A DNA stretch of 64,000 nucleotides from Nemophila menziesii (GCA_029959085.1 JARWIR010000174.1:124001-188000); one strand, 5' to 3'. Shown: positions 13,226 through 28,400, numbered from the stretch's first letter. A program made the numbers and translations. The notes: generated from the sequence alone by a model not told the origin.

Positions 13226-16200
13226 TGTTTTACGTGTTGAGATGTGTTTTATTGACTTTTAGGTTGTTTTTAATATTCTATTTTAGGATATCGTATTTTG
13301 GCTCAGTTAGGGTTTTACCAACCGTAAAATTCAACCCTAATTTCTAAATCTCTAACGTCATACCCTAAACCATAAACACAAAACCTTAACCCTATAACCT
13401 ACACCTAATCCATCACCATAAGCCCTAAATACTAACCATAAACTCTAACCATAAACCGTAACCAGAAACCCCATACCCTAAACACCAAACCTTATACCCT
13501 AATCCAAAAACCTTAGTCACTGTACCCTAACTATGGATATGATAATAACGTGAAGATTTTGGCTTGTTTCTATCATCCAAACGCTTTGCAAACCGTTTTT
13601 AAGGTTTTTGAAGTTCCCCGAAGAATTTTTGCTACTTTCGCATACTTTCTCAGAATGGGACACATAATATATGTTTTTTGAGTGCGTTGGGCCTTCTGGG
13701 ACCAACAGATCGCTTCGCCATCTAAGATGATCTGTTTTACGTGTTGAGATGTGTTTTATTGACTTTTAAGTTGTTTTCAATATTTCTATTTTAGGATATC
13801 GTATATTGGCTCAGTTAGGGTTTTACCAACCGTAACATTCAACCCTAATTTCTAAAGTCTCTAATTTCATACCCTAAACCATAAACACAAAACCTTAACC
13901 CTATAACCTACACCTAATCCATCACCATAAGCCCTAAATACTAACCATAAACTCTAACCATAAACCGTAACCAGAAACCCCATACCCTAAACACCAAACC
14001 TTATACCCTAATCCAAAAACCTTAGTCACTGTACCCTAACTATGGATATGATAATAACGTGAAGATTTTGGCTTGTTTCTATCATTCAAACGCTTTGCAA
14101 ACCGTTTTTAAGGTTTTTGAAGTTCCCCGAAGAATTTTGCTACTTTCGCATACTTTCTCAGAATGGGACACATAATATATGTTTTTTGAGTGCGTTGGGC
14201 CTTCTGGGACCGACAGATAGCTTCGCAATCTAAGATGATCTATTTTACGTGTTGAGATGTGTTTAATTGACTTTTAGGTTGTTTTTAATATTCTATTTTA
14301 GGATATCGTATTTTGGCTCAGTTAGGGTTTTACCAACCGTAACATTCAACCCTAATTTCGAAAGTCTCTAACGTTATACCCTAAACCATAAACACAAAAC
14401 CTTAACCCTATAACCTACACCTAATCCATCACCATAAGCCCTAAATACTAACCATAAACTCTAACAATAAACCGTAACCAGAAACCCCAAACCCTAAACA
14501 CTAAACCTTATACCCTAATCCAAAAACCTTAGTCACTGTACCCTAACCATGGATATGATAATAACGTGAAGATTTTGGCTTGTTTCTATCATCCAAACAC
14601 GTTGCAAACCGTTTTTAAGGTTTTTGAAGTTCTCCGAAGTATTTCTGCTAACTTTCGCATACTATCTTTGAATGGGACACATAATATATGTTTTTTGAGT
14701 GCGTTGGGCCTTCTGGGACCGACAGATGGCTTCACCATCTAAGATGATCTGTTTTACGTGTTGAGATGTGTTTTATTGACTTTTAGGTTGTTTTTAATAT
14801 TCTATTTTAGGATATCGTATTTTGGCTCAGTTAGGGTTTTACCAACCGTAACATTCAACCCTAATTTCTAAATCTCTAACGTCATACCCTAAACCATAAA
14901 CACAAAACCTTAACCCTATAACCTACACCTAATCCATCACCATAAGCCCTAAATACTAACCATAAACTCTAACCATAAACCGTAACCAGAAACCCCATAC
15001 CCTAAACACCAAACCTTATACCCTAATCCAAAAACCTTAGTCACTGTACCCTAACTATGGATATGATAATAACGTGAAGATTTTGGCTTGTTTCTATCAT
15101 CCAAACGCTTTGCAAACCGTTTTTAAGGTTTTTGAAGTTCCCCGAAGAATTTTTGCTACTTTCGCATACTTTCTCAGAATGGGACACATAATATATGTTT
15201 TTTGAGTGCGTTGGGCCTTCTGGGACCGACAGATAGCTTCGCCATCTAAGATGATCTGTTTCACGTGTTGAGATGTGTTTAATTGACTTTTAGGTTGTTT
15301 TTAATATTCTATTTTAGGATATCGTATTTTGGCTCAGTTAGGGTTTTACCAACCGTAACATTCAACCCTAATTTCTAAAGTCTCTAACGTTATACCCTAA
15401 ACCATAAACACAAAACCTTAACCCTATAACCTACACCTAATCCATCACCATAAGTCCTAAATACTAACCATAAACTCTAACAATAAACCGTAACCAGAAA
15501 CCCCAAACCCTAAACACTAAACCTTTATACCCTAATCCAAAAACCTTAGTCACTGTACCCTAACCATGGATATGATAATAACGTGAAGATTTTGGCTTGT
15601 TTCTATCATCCAAACGCTTTGCAAACCGTTTTTAAGGTTTTTGAAGTTCCCCGAAGAATTTTTGCTACTTTCGCATACTTTCTCAGAATGGGACACATAA
15701 TATATGTTTTTTGAGTGCGTTGGGCCTTCTGGGACCGACAGATAGCTTCGCCATCTAAGATGATCTGTTTCACGTGTTGAGATGTGTTTAATTGACTTTT
15801 AGGTTGTTTTTAATATTCTATTTTAGGATATCGTATTTTGGCTCAGTTAGGGTTTTACCAACCGTAACATTCAACCCTAATTTCTAAAGTCTCTAACGTT
15901 ATACCCTAAACCATAAACACAAAACCTTAACCCTATAACCTACACCTAATCCATCACCATAAGTCCTAAATACTAACCATAAACTCTAACAATAAACCGT
16001 AACCAGAAACCCCAAACCCTAAACACTAAACCTTATACCCTAATCCAAAAACCTTAGTCAGTGAACCCTAACCATGGAAAGGATAATAACGTGAAGATTT
16101 TGGCTTGTTACTATCATCCAAACACGTTGCAAACCGTTTTTAAGGTTTTTGAAGTTCCCCGAAGGATTTCTGCTAACTTTCGCATACTTTCTCAGAATGG

Positions 16201-16781
16201 GGCACATAATATTTGTTTTTTGAGTGCGTTGGCCTTCTGGAACCGACAGATAGCTTCGCCATCTAAGATGATCTGTTTTACGTGTTGAGATGTGTTTTAT
16301 TGACTTTTAGGTTGTTTTTAATATTCTATTTTAGGATATCGTATTTTGGCTCAGTTAGGGTTTTACCAAACGTAACATTCAACCCTAATTTCTAAAGTCT
16401 CTAACGTTATACCCTAAACCATAAACACAAAACCTTAACCCTATAACCTACACCTAATCCATCACCATAAGCCCTAAATACTAACCATAAACTCTAACCA
16501 TAAACCGTAACCAGAAACCCCATACCCTAAACACCAAACCTTATACCCTAATCCAAAAACCTTAGTCACTGTACCCTAACTATAGATATGATAATAACGT
16601 GAAGATTTTGGCTTGTTTCTATCATCCAAACGCTTTGCAAGCCGTTTTTAAGGTTTTTGAAGTTCCCCGAAGAATTTTTGCTACTTTCGCATACTTTCTC
16701 AGAATGGGACACATAATATATGTTTTTTGAGTGCGTTGGGCCTTCTGGGACCGACAGATAGCTTCGCCATCTAAGATGATC
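13226..16781 (+). repeat. Array block 3, irregular monomers 27-33 (A A chimera A A C A)
   Basis: Starts: 13226, 13733, 14241, 14750, 15257, 15766, 16274. The dimer and trimer order breaks down here, with two A-A doublets (13226/13733 and 14750/15257). The unit at 14241-14749 starts like B and ends with A-type GGGACACATAATATATG. The copies at 15257 and 15766 share TTTCACGTG and AAGTCCTAAAT, the mark of a recent single-monomer duplication. The C copy ending at 16273 has GTTGGCC with one G missing. Confidence 0.8.
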
Positions 16782-19700
16782 TGTTTTACGTGTTGAGATG
16801 TGTTTAATTGACTTTTAGGTTGTTTTTAATATTCTATTTTAGGATATCGTATTTTGGCTCAGTTAGGGTTTTACCAACCGTAACATTCAACCCTAATTTC
16901 TAAAGTCTCTAACGTTATACCCTAAACCATAAACACAAAACCTTAACCCTATAACCTACACCTAATCCATCAGCATAAGCCCTAAATACTAACCATAAAC
17001 TCTAACAATAAACCGTAACCAGAAACCCCAAACCCTAAACACTAAACCTAATACCATAATCACATAACCTTAGTCAGTGAACCCTAACCATGGAAAGGAT
17101 AATAACGTGAATATTTTGGCTTGTTACTATCATCCAAACACGTTGCAAATCGTTTTTAAGGTTTTTGAAGTTCCCCGAAGGATTTCTGCTAACTTTCGCA
17201 TACTTTCTCAGAATGGGGCACATAATATTTGTTTTTTGAGTGCGTTGGGCCTTCTGGGACCGACAAATAGCTTCGCCATCTAAGATGATCTGTTTTACGT
17301 GTTGAGATGTGTTTTATTGACTTTTAGGTTGTTTTTAATATTCTATTTTAGGATATCGTATTTTGGCTCAGTTAGGGTTTTACCAACCGTAACATTCAAC
17401 CCTAATTTCTAAAGTCTCTAACGTTATACCCTAAACCATAAACACAAAACCTTAACCCAATAACCTACACCTAATCCATCACCATAAGCCCTAAATACTA
17501 ACCATAAACTCTAACAATAAACCGTAACCAGAAACCCCAAACCCTAAACACTAAACCTTATACCCTAATCCAAAAACCTTAGTCACTGTACCCTAACCAT
17601 GGATATGATAATAACGTGAAGATTTTGGCTTGTTTCTATCATCCAAACACGTTGCAAACCGTTTTTAAGGTTTTTGAAGTTCCCCGAAGTATTTCTGCTA
17701 ACTTTCGCATACTATCTTTGAATGGGGCACATAATATTTGTTTTTTGAGTGCGTTAGGCCTTCTGGGACCGACAGATGGCTTCACCATCTAAGATGATCT
17801 GTTTTACGTGTTGAGATGTGTTTTATTGACTTTTAGGTTGTTTTTAATATTCTATTTTAGGATATCGTATTTTGGCTCAGTTAGGGTTTTACCAACCGTA
17901 ACATTCAACCCTAATTTCTAAATCTCTAACGTCATACCCTAAACCATAAACACAAAACCTTAACCCTATAACCTACACCTAATCCATCACCATAAGCCCT
18001 AAATACTAACCATAAACTCTAACCATAAACCTTAACCAGAAACCCCATACCCTAAACACCAAACCTTATACCCTAATCCAAAAACCTTAGTCACTGTACC
18101 CTAACTATAGATATGATAATAACGTGAAGATTTTGGCTTGTTTCTATCATCCAAACGCTTTGCAAGCCGTTTTTAAGGTTTTTGAAGTTCCCCGAAGAAT
18201 TTTTGCTACTTTCGCATACTTTCTCAGAATGGGACACATAATATATGTTTTTTGAGTGCGTTGGGCCTTCTGGGACCGACAGATAGCTTCGCCATCTAAG
18301 ATGATCTGTTTTACGTGTTGAGATGTGTTTAATTGACTTTTAGGTTGTTTTTAATATTCTATTTTAGGATATCGTATTTTGGCTCAGTTAGGGTTTTACC
18401 AACCGTAACATTCAACCCTAATTTCTAAAGTCTCTAACGTTATACCCTAAACCATAAACACAAAACCTTAACCCTATAACCTACACCTAATCCATCAGCA
18501 TAAGCCCTAAATACTAACCATAAACTCTAACAATAAACCGTAACCAGAAACCCCAAACCCTAAACACTAAACCTAATACCATAATCACATAACCTTAGTC
18601 AGTGAACCCTAACCATGGAAAGGATAATAACGTGAATATTTTGGCTTGTTACTATCATCCAAACACGTTGCAAACCGTTTTTAAGGTTTTTGAAGTTCCC
18701 CGAAGGATTTCTGCTAACTTTCGCATACTTTCTCAGAATGGGGCACATAATATTTGTTTTTTGAGTGCGTTGGGCCTTCTGGGACCGACAAATAGCTTCG
18801 CCATCTAAGATGATCTGTTTTACGTGTTGAGATGTGTTTTATTGACTTTTAGGTTGTTTTTAATATTCTATTTTAGGTTATCGTATTTTGGCTCAGTTAG
18901 GGTTTTACCAACCGTAACATTCAACCCTAATTTCTAAAGTCTCTAACGTTATACCCTAAACCATAAACACAAAACCTTAACCCTATAACCTACACCTAAT
19001 CCATCACCATAAGCCCTAAATACTAACCATAAACTCTAACAATAAACCGTAACCAGAAACCCCAAACCCTAAACACTAAACCTAATACCATAATCACATA
19101 ACCTTAGTCAGTGAACCCTAACCATGGAAAGGATAATAACGTGAAGATTTTGGCTTGTTACTATCATCCAAACACGTTGCAAACCGTTTTTAATGTTTTT
19201 GAAGTTCCCCGAAGGATTTCTGCTAACTTTCGCATACTTTCTCAGAATGGGGCACATAATATTTGTTTTTTGAGTGCGTTGGGCCTTCTGGGACCGACAG
19301 ATAGCTTCGCCATCTAAGATTATCTGTTTTACGTGTTGAGATGTGTTTTATTGACTTTTAGGTTGTTTTTAATATTCTATTTTAGGATATCGTATTTTGG
19401 CTCAGTTAGGGTTTTACCAACCGTAACATTCAACCCTAATTTCTAAAGTCTCTAACGTTATACCCTAAACCATAAACACAAAACCTTAACCCTATAACCT
19501 ACACCTAATCCATCACCATAAGCCCTAAATCCTAACCATAAACTCTAACAATAAACCGTAACCAGAAACCCCAAACCCTAAACACTAAACCTTATACCCT
19601 AATCCAAAAACCTTAGTCACTGTACCCTAACCATGGATATGATAATAACATTAAGATTTTGGCTTGTTTCTATCATCCAAACACGTTGCAAACCGTTTTT

Positions 19701-22700
19701 AAGGTTTTTGAAGTTCCCCGAAGTATTTCTGCTAACTTTCGCATACTATCTCAGAATGGGGCACATAATATTTGTTTTTTGAGTGCGTTAGGCCTTCTGG
19801 GACCGACAGATGGCTTCACCATCTAAGATGATCTGTTTTACGTGTTGAGATGTGTTTTATTGACTTTTAGGTTGTTTTTAATATTCTATTTTAGGTTATC
19901 GTATTTTGGCTCAGTTAGGGTTTTACCAACCGTAACATTCAACCCTAATTTCTAAAGTCTCTAACGTTATACCCTAAACCATAAACACAAAACCTTAACC
20001 CTATAACCTACACCTAATCCATCACCATAAGCCCTAAATACTAACCATAAACTCTAACAATAAACCGTAACCAGAAACCCCAAACCCTAAACACTAAACC
20101 TAATACCATAATCACATAACCTTAGTCAGTGAACCCTAACCATGGAAAGGATAATAACGTGAAGATTTTGGCTTGTTACTATCATCCAAACACGTTGCAA
20201 ACCGTTTTTAAGGTTTTTGAAGTTCCCCGAAGGATTTCTGCTAACTTTCACATACTTTCTCAGAATGGGGCACATAATATTTGTTTTTTGAGTGCGTTGG
20301 GCCTTCTGGGACCGACAGATAGCTTCGCCATCTAAGATTATCTGTTTTACGTGTTGAGATGTGTTTTATTGACTTTTAGGTTGTTTTTAATATTCTATTT
20401 TAGGATATCGTATTTTGGCTCAGTTAAGGTTTTACCAACTGTAACATTCAACCCTAATTTCTAAAGTCTCTAACGTTATACCCTAAACCATAAACACAAA
20501 ACCTTAACCCTATAACCTACACCTAATCCATCACCATAAGCCCTAAATACTAACCATAAACTCTAACAATAAACCGTAACCAGAAACCCCAAACCCTAAA
20601 CACTAAACCTTATACCCTAATCCAAAAACCTTAGTCACTGTACCCTAACCATGGATATGATAATAACGTGAAGATTTTGGCTTGTTTCTATCATCCAAAC
20701 ACGTTGCAAACCGTTTTTAAGGTTTTTGAAGTTCCCCGAAGTATTTCTGCTAACTTTCGCATACTATCTTTGAATGGGGCACATAATATTTGTTTTTTGA
20801 GTGCGTTAGGCCTTCTGGGACCGACAGATGGCTTCACCATCTAAGATGATCTGTTTTACGTGTTGAGATGTGTTTTATTGACTTTTAGGTTGTTTTTAAT
20901 ATTCTATTTTAGGATATCGTATTTTGGCTCAGTTAGGGTTTTACCAACCGTAACATTCAACCCTAATTTCTAAATCTCTAACGTCATACCCTAAACCATA
21001 AACACAAAACCTTAACCCTATAACCTACACCTAATCCATCACCATAAGCCCTAAATACTAACCATAAACTCTAACCATAAACCTTAACCAGAAACCCCAT
21101 ACCCTAAACACCAAACCTTATACCCTAATCCAAAAACCTTAGTCACTGTACCCTAACTATAGATATGATAATAACGTGAAGATTTTGGCTTGTTTCTATC
21201 ATCCAAACGCTTTGCAAGCCGTTTTTAAGGTTTTTGAAGTTCCCCGAAGAATTTTTGCTACTTTCGCATACTTTCTCAGAATGGGACACATAATATATGT
21301 TTTTTGAGTGCGTTGGGCCTTCTGGGACCGACAGATAGCTTCGCCATCTAAGATGATCTGTTTTACGTGTTGAGATGTGTTTAATTGACTTTTAGGTTGT
21401 TTTTAATATTCTATTTTAGGATATCGTATTTTGGCTCAGTTAGGGTTTTACCAACCGTAACATTCAACCCTAATTTCTAAAGTCTCTAACGTTATACCCT
21501 AAACCATAAACACAAAACCTTAACCCTATAACCTACACCTAATCCATCACCATAAGCCCTAAATACTAACCATAAACTCTAACAATAAACCGTAACCAGA
21601 AACCCCAAACCCTAAACACTAAACCTAATACCATAATCACATAACCTTAGTCAGTGAACCCTAACCATGGAAAGGATAATAACGTGAATATTTTGGCTTG
21701 TTACTATCATCCAAACACGTTGCAAACCGTTTTTAAGGTTTTTGAAGTTCCCCGAAGGATTTCTGCTAACTTTCGCATACTTTCTCAGAATGGGGCACAT
21801 AATATTTGTTTTTTGAGTGCGTTGGGCCTTCTGGGACCGACAGATAGCTTCGCCATCTAAGATGATCTGTTTTACGTGTTGAGATGTGTTTTATTGACTT
21901 TTAGGTTGTTTTTAATATTCTATTTTAGGATATCGTATTTTGGCTCAGTTAGGGTTTTACCAACCGTAACATTCAACCCTAATTTCTAAAGTCTCTAACG
22001 TTATACCCTAAACCATAAACACAAAACCTTAACCCTATAACCTACACCTAATCCATCACCATAAGCCCTAAATACTAACCATAAACTCTAACAATAAACC
22101 GTAACCAGAAACCCCAAACCCTAAACACTAAACCTTATACCCTAATCCAAAAACCTTAGTCACTGTACCCTAACCATGGATATGATAATAACGTGAAGAT
22201 TTTGGCTTGTTTCTATCATCCAAACACATTGCAAACCGTTTTTAAGGTTTTTGAAGTTCCCCGAAGTATTTCTGCTAACTTTCGCATACTATCTTTGAAT
22301 GGGGCACATAATATTTGTTTTTTGAGTGCGTTAGGCCTTCTGGGACCGACAGATGGCTTCACCGTCTAAGATGATCTGTTTTACGTGTTGAGATGTGTTT
22401 AATTGACTTTTAGGTTGTTTTTAATATTCTATTTTAGGATATCGTATTTTGGCTCAGTTAGGGTTTTACCAACCGTAACATTCAACCCTAATTTCTAAAG
22501 TCTCTAACGTTATACCCTAAACCATAAACACAAAACCTTAACCCTATAACCTACACCTAATCCATCACCATAAGCCCTAAATACTAACCATAAACTCTAA
22601 CAATAAACGGTAACCAGAAACCCCAAACCCTAAACACTAAACCTAATACCATAATCACATAACCTTAGTCAGTGAACCCTAACCATGGAAAGGATAATAA

Positions 22701-25427
22701 CGTGAAGATTTTGGCTTGTTACTATCATCCAAACACGTTGCAAACCGTTTTTAAGGTTTTTGAAGTTCCCCGAAGGATTTCTGCTAACTTTCGCATACTT
22801 TCTCAGAATGGGGCACATAATATTTGTTTTTTGAGTGCGTTGGGCCTTCTGGGACCGACAGATAGCTTCGCCATCTAAGATGATCTGTTTTACGTGTTGA
22901 GATGTGTTTTATTGACTTTTAGGTTGTTTTTAATATTCTATTTTAGGATATCGTATTTTGGCTCAGTTAGGGTTTTACCAACCGTAACATTCAACCCTAA
23001 TTTCTAAAGTCTCTTACGTTATACCCTAAACCATAAACACAAAACCTTAACCCTATAACCTACACCTAATCCATCACCATAAGCCCTAAATACTAACCAT
23101 AAACTCTAAAAATAAACCGTAACCAGAAACCCCAAACCCTAAACACTAAACCTTATACCCTAATCCAAAAACCTTAGTCACTATACCCTAACCATGGATA
23201 TGATAATAACGTTAAGATTTTGGCTTGTTTCTATCATCCAAACACGTTGCAAACCGTGTTTAAGGTTTTTGAAGTTCCCCGAAGTATTTCTGCTAACTTT
23301 CGCATACTATCTCAGAATGGGGCACATAATATTTGTTTTTTGAGTGCGTTAGGCCTTCTGGGACCGACAGATGGCTTCACCATCTAAGATGATCTGTTTT
23401 ACGTGTTGAGATGTGTTTTATTGACTTTTAGGTTGTTTTTAATATTCTATTTTAGGATATCGTATTTTGGCTCAGTTAGGGTTTTACCAACCGTAATATT
23501 CAACCCTAATTTCTAAATCTCTAACGTCATACCCTAAACCATAAACACAAAACCTTAACCCTATAACCTACATCTAATCCATCACCATAAGCCCTAAATA
23601 CTAACCATAAACTCTAACCATAAACCGTAACCAGAAACCCCATACCCTAAACACCAAACCTTATACCCTAATCCAAAAACCTTAGTCACTGTACCCTAAC
23701 TATGGATATGATAATAACCTGAAGATTTTGGCTTGTTTCTATCATCCAAACGCTTTGCAAACCGTTTTTAAGGTTTTTGAAGTTCCCTGAAGAATTTTTG
23801 CTACTTTCGCATACTTTCTCAGAATGGGACACATAATATATGTTTTTTGAGTGCGTTGGGCCTTCTGGGACCGACAGATAGCTTCGCCATCTAAGATGAT
23901 CTGTTTTACGTGTTGAGATGTGTTTAATTGACTTTTAGGTTGTTTTTAATATTCTATTTTAGGATATCGTATTTTGGCTCAGTTAGGGTTTTACCAACCG
24001 TAACATTCAACCCTAATTTCTAAAGTCTCTAACGTTATACCCTAAACCATAAACACAAAACCTTAACCCTATAACCTACACCTAATCCATCACCATAAGC
24101 CCTAAATACTAACCATAAACTATAACCATAAACCGTAACCAGAAACCCCATACCCTAAACACCAAACCTTATACCCTAATCCAAAAACCTTAGTCACTGT
24201 ACCCTAACTATGGATATGATAATAACGTGAAGATTTTGGCTTGTTTCTATCATCCAAACGCTTTGCAAACCGTTTTTAAGGTTTTTGAAGTTCCCCGAAG
24301 AATTTTTGCTACTTTCGCATACTTTCTCAGAATGGGACACATAATATATGTTTTTTGAGTGCGTTGGGCCTTCTGGGACCGACAGATGGCTTCGCCATCT
24401 AAGATGATCTGTTTTACGTGTTGAGATGTGTTTAATTGACTTTTAGGTTGTTTTTAATATTCTATTTTAGGATATCGTATTTTGGCTCAGTTAGGGTTTT
24501 ACCAACCGTAACATTCAACCCTAATTTCTAAAGTCTCTAACGTTATACCCTAAACCATAAACACAAAACCTTAACCCTATAACCTACACCTAATCCATCA
24601 CCATAAGCCCTAAATACTAACCATAAACTCTAAGAATAAACCGTAACCAGAAACCCCAAACCCTAAACACTAAACCTAATACCATAATCACATAACCTTA
24701 GTCAGTGAACCCTAACCATGGAAAGGATAATAACGTGAAGATTTTGGCTTGTTACTATCATCCAAACACGTTGCAAACCGTTTTTAAGGTTTTTGAAGTT
24801 CCCCGAAGGATTTCTGCTAACTTTCGCATACTTTCTCAGAATGGGGCACATAATATTTGTTTTTTGAGTGCGTTGGGCCTTCTGGGACCGACAGATAGCT
24901 TCGCCATCTAAGATGATCTGTTTTACGTGTTGAGATGTGTTTTATTGACTTTTAGGTTGTTTTTAATATTCTATTTTAGGATATCGTATTTTGGCTCAGT
25001 TAGGGTTTTACCAACCGTAACATTCAACCCTAATTTCTAAAGTCTCTAACGTTATACCCTAAACCATAAACACAAAACCTTAACCCTATAACCTACACCT
25101 AATCCATCACCATAAGCCCTAAATACTAACCATAAACTCTAACAATAAACCGTAACCAGAAACCCCAAACCCTAAACACTAAACCTTATACCCTAATCCA
25201 AAAACCTTAGTCACTGTACCCTAACCATGGATATGATAATAACGTTAAGATTTTGGCTTGTTTCTATCATCCAAACACGTTGCAAACCGTTTTTAAGGTT
25301 TTTGAAGTTCCCCGAAGTATTTCTGCTAACTTTCGCATACTATCTCAGAATGGGGCACATAATATTTGTTTTTTGAGTGCGTTAGGCCTTCTGGGACCGA
25401 CAGATGGCTTCACCATCTAAGATGATC
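16782..25427 (+). repeat. Array block 4, monomers 34-50 (C B A C C B C B A C B C B A A C B)
   Basis: Starts: 16782, 17291, 17800, 18307, 18816, 19325, 19834, 20343, 20852, 21359, 21868, 22377, 22886, 23395, 23902, 24410, 24919. C copies here are a second subclass with TTGTTACTATC, CTTTCGCATAC and AACCTAATACC. Trimer copies 1525 bp apart share ATCAGCATAAG (16968 and 18493 region) and CGACAAATAGC (17262 and 18787 region). Copies 3052 bp apart share AAACCTTAACCAG (18028 and 21080 region). The B copies starting at 17291, 20343 and 21868 share CTATCTTTGAATGG. Confidence 0.85.
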
Positions 25428-28400
25428 TGTTTTACGTGTTGAGATGTGTTTTATTGACTTTTAGGTTGTTTTTAATATTCTATTTTAGGATATCGTATTT
25501 TGGCTCAGTTAGGGTTTTACCAACCGTAACATTCAACCCTAATTTCTAAATCTCTAACGTCATACCCTAAACCATAAACACAAAACCTTAACCCTATAAC
25601 CTACATCTAATCCATCACCATAAGCCCTAAATACTAACCATAAACTCTAACCATAAACCGTAACCAGAAACCCCATACCCTAAACACCAAACCTTATACC
25701 CTAATCCAAAAACCTTAGTCACTGTACCCTAACTATGGATATGATAATAACGTGAAGATTTTGGCTTGTTTCTATCATCCAAACGCTTTGCGAACCGTTT
25801 TTAAGGTTTTTGAAGTTCCCCGAAGAATTTTTGCTACTTTCGCATACTTTCTCAGAATGGGACATATAATATATGTTTTTTGAGTGCGTTGGGCCTTCTG
25901 GGACCGACAGATGGCTTCGCCATCTAAGATGATCTGTTTTACGTGTTGAGATGTGTTTAATTGACTTTTAGGTTGTTTTTAATATTCTATTTTAGGATAT
26001 CGTATTTTGGCTTAGTTAGGGTTTTACCAACCGTAACATTCAACCCTAATTTCTAAAGTCTCTAACGTTATACCCTAAACCATAAACACAAAACCTTAAC
26101 CCTATAACCTACACCTAATCCATCACCATAAGCCCTAAATACTAACCATAAACTCTAACAATAAACCGTAACCAGAAACCCCAAACCCTAAACACTAAAC
26201 CTTATACCCTAATCCAAAAACCTTAGTCACTGTACCCTAACCATGGATATGATAATAACGTTAAGATTTTGGCTTGTTTCTATCATCCAAACACGTTGCA
26301 AACCGTTTTTAAGGTTTTTGAAGTTCCCCGAAGTATTTCTGCTAAATTTCGCATACTATCTCAGAATGGGGCATATAATATTTGTTTTTTGAGTGCGTTA
26401 GGCCTTCTGGGACCGACAGATGGCTTCACCATCTATGATGATCTGTTTTACGTGTTGAGATGTGTTTTATTGACTTTTAGGTTGTTTTTAATATTCTATT
26501 TTAGGATATCGTATTTTGGCTCAGTTAGGGTTTTACCAACCGTAACATTCAACCCTAATTTCTAAATCTCTAACGTCATAACCTAAACCATAAACACAAA
26601 ACCTTAACCCTATAACCTACATCTAATCCATCACCATAAGCCCTAAATACTAACCATAAACTCTAACCATAAACCGTAACCAGAAACCCCATACCCTAAA
26701 CACCAAACCTTATACCCTAATCCAAAAACCTTAGTCACTGTACCCTAACTATGGATATGATAATAACGTGAAGATTTTGGCTTGTTTCTATCATCCAAAC
26801 GCTTTGCGAACCGTTTTTAAGGTTTTTGAAGTTCCCCGAAGAATTTTTGCTACTTTCGCATACTTTCTCAGAATGGGACATATAATATATGTTTTTTGAG
26901 TGCGTTGGGCCTTCTGGGACCGACAGATGGCTTCGCCATCTAAGATGATCTGTTTTACGTGTTGAGATGTGTTTAATTGACTTTTAGGTTGTTTTTAATA
27001 TTCTATTTTAGGATATCGTATTTTGGCTTAGTTAGGGTTTTACCAACCGTAACATTCAACCCTAATTTCTAAAGTCTCTAACGTTATACCCTAAACCATA
27101 AACACAAAACCTTAACCCTATAACCTACACCTAATCCATCACCATAAGCCCTAAATACTAACCATAAACTCTAACAATAAACCGTAACCAGAAACCCCAA
27201 ACCCTAAACACTAAACCTTATACCCTAATCCAAAAACCTTAGTCACTGTACCCTAACCATGGATATGATAATAACGTTAAGATTTTGGCTTGTTTCTATC
27301 ATCCAAACACGTTGCAAACCGTTTTTAAGGTTTTTGAAGTTCCCCGAAGTATTTCTGCTAAATTTCGCATACTATCTCAGAATGGGGCATATAATATTTG
27401 TTTTTTGAGTGCGTTAGGCCTTCTGGGACCGACAGATGGCTTCACCATCTATGATGATCTGTTTTACGTGTTGAGATGTGTTTTATTGACTTTTAGGTTG
27501 TTTTTAATATTCTATTTTAGGATATCGTATTTTGGCTCAGTTAGGGTTTTACCAACCGTAACATTCAACCCTAATTTCTAAATCTCTAACGTCATAACCT
27601 AAACCATAAACACAAAACCTTAACCCTATAACCTACATCTAATCCATCACCATAAGCCCTAAATACTAACCATAAACTCTAACCATAAACCGTAACCAGA
27701 AACCCCATACCCTAAACACCAAACCTTATACCCTAATCCAAAAACCTTAGTCACTGTACCCTAACTATGGATATGATAATAACGTGAAGATTTTGGCTTG
27801 TTTCTATCATCCAAACGCTTTGCGAACCGTTTTTAAGGTTTTTGAAGTTCCCCGAAGAATTTTTGCTACTTTCGCATACTTTCTCAGAATGGGACATATA
27901 ATATATGTTTTTTGAGTGCGTTGGGCCTTCTGGGACCGACAGATGGCTTCGCCATCTAAGATGATCTGTTTTACGTGTTGAGATGTGTTTAATTGACTTT
28001 TAGGTTGTTTTTAATATTCTATTTTAGGATATCGTATTTTGGCTTAGTTAGGGTTTTACCAACCGTAACATTCAACCCTAATTTCTAAAGTCTCTAACGT
28101 TATACCCTAAACCATAAACACAAAACCTTAACCCTATAACCTACACCTAATCCATCACCATAAGCCCTAAATACTAACCATAAACTCTAACAATAAACGG
28201 TAACCAGAAACCCCAAACCCTAAACACTAAACCTAATACCATAATCACATAACCTTAGTCAGTGAACCCTAACCATGGAAAGGATAATAACGTGAAGATT
28301 TTGGCTTGTTACTATCATCCAAACACGTTGCAAACCGTTTTTAAGGTTTTTGAAGTTCCCCGAAGGATTTCTGCTAACTTTCGCATACTTTCTCAGAATG

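Noticed and set aside
13517..13705. Minus-strand 62-codon open frame
   Set aside because: It starts at TTG and depends on one private change (GGGACCAACAG). It is antisense satellite with no coding signal.
16061..24911. Recurring 68-75-codon open frames in the 3' module (also at 28262, 29787, 31820, 35377, 40459, 43000, 47054, 53650, 58223 and 63304)
   Set aside because: They are the same stretch of satellite read repeatedly. The first codon is GTG in these frames, sister units carry stops or frameshifts, and no domain, splice context or codon bias is visible. I did not annotate them as genes.
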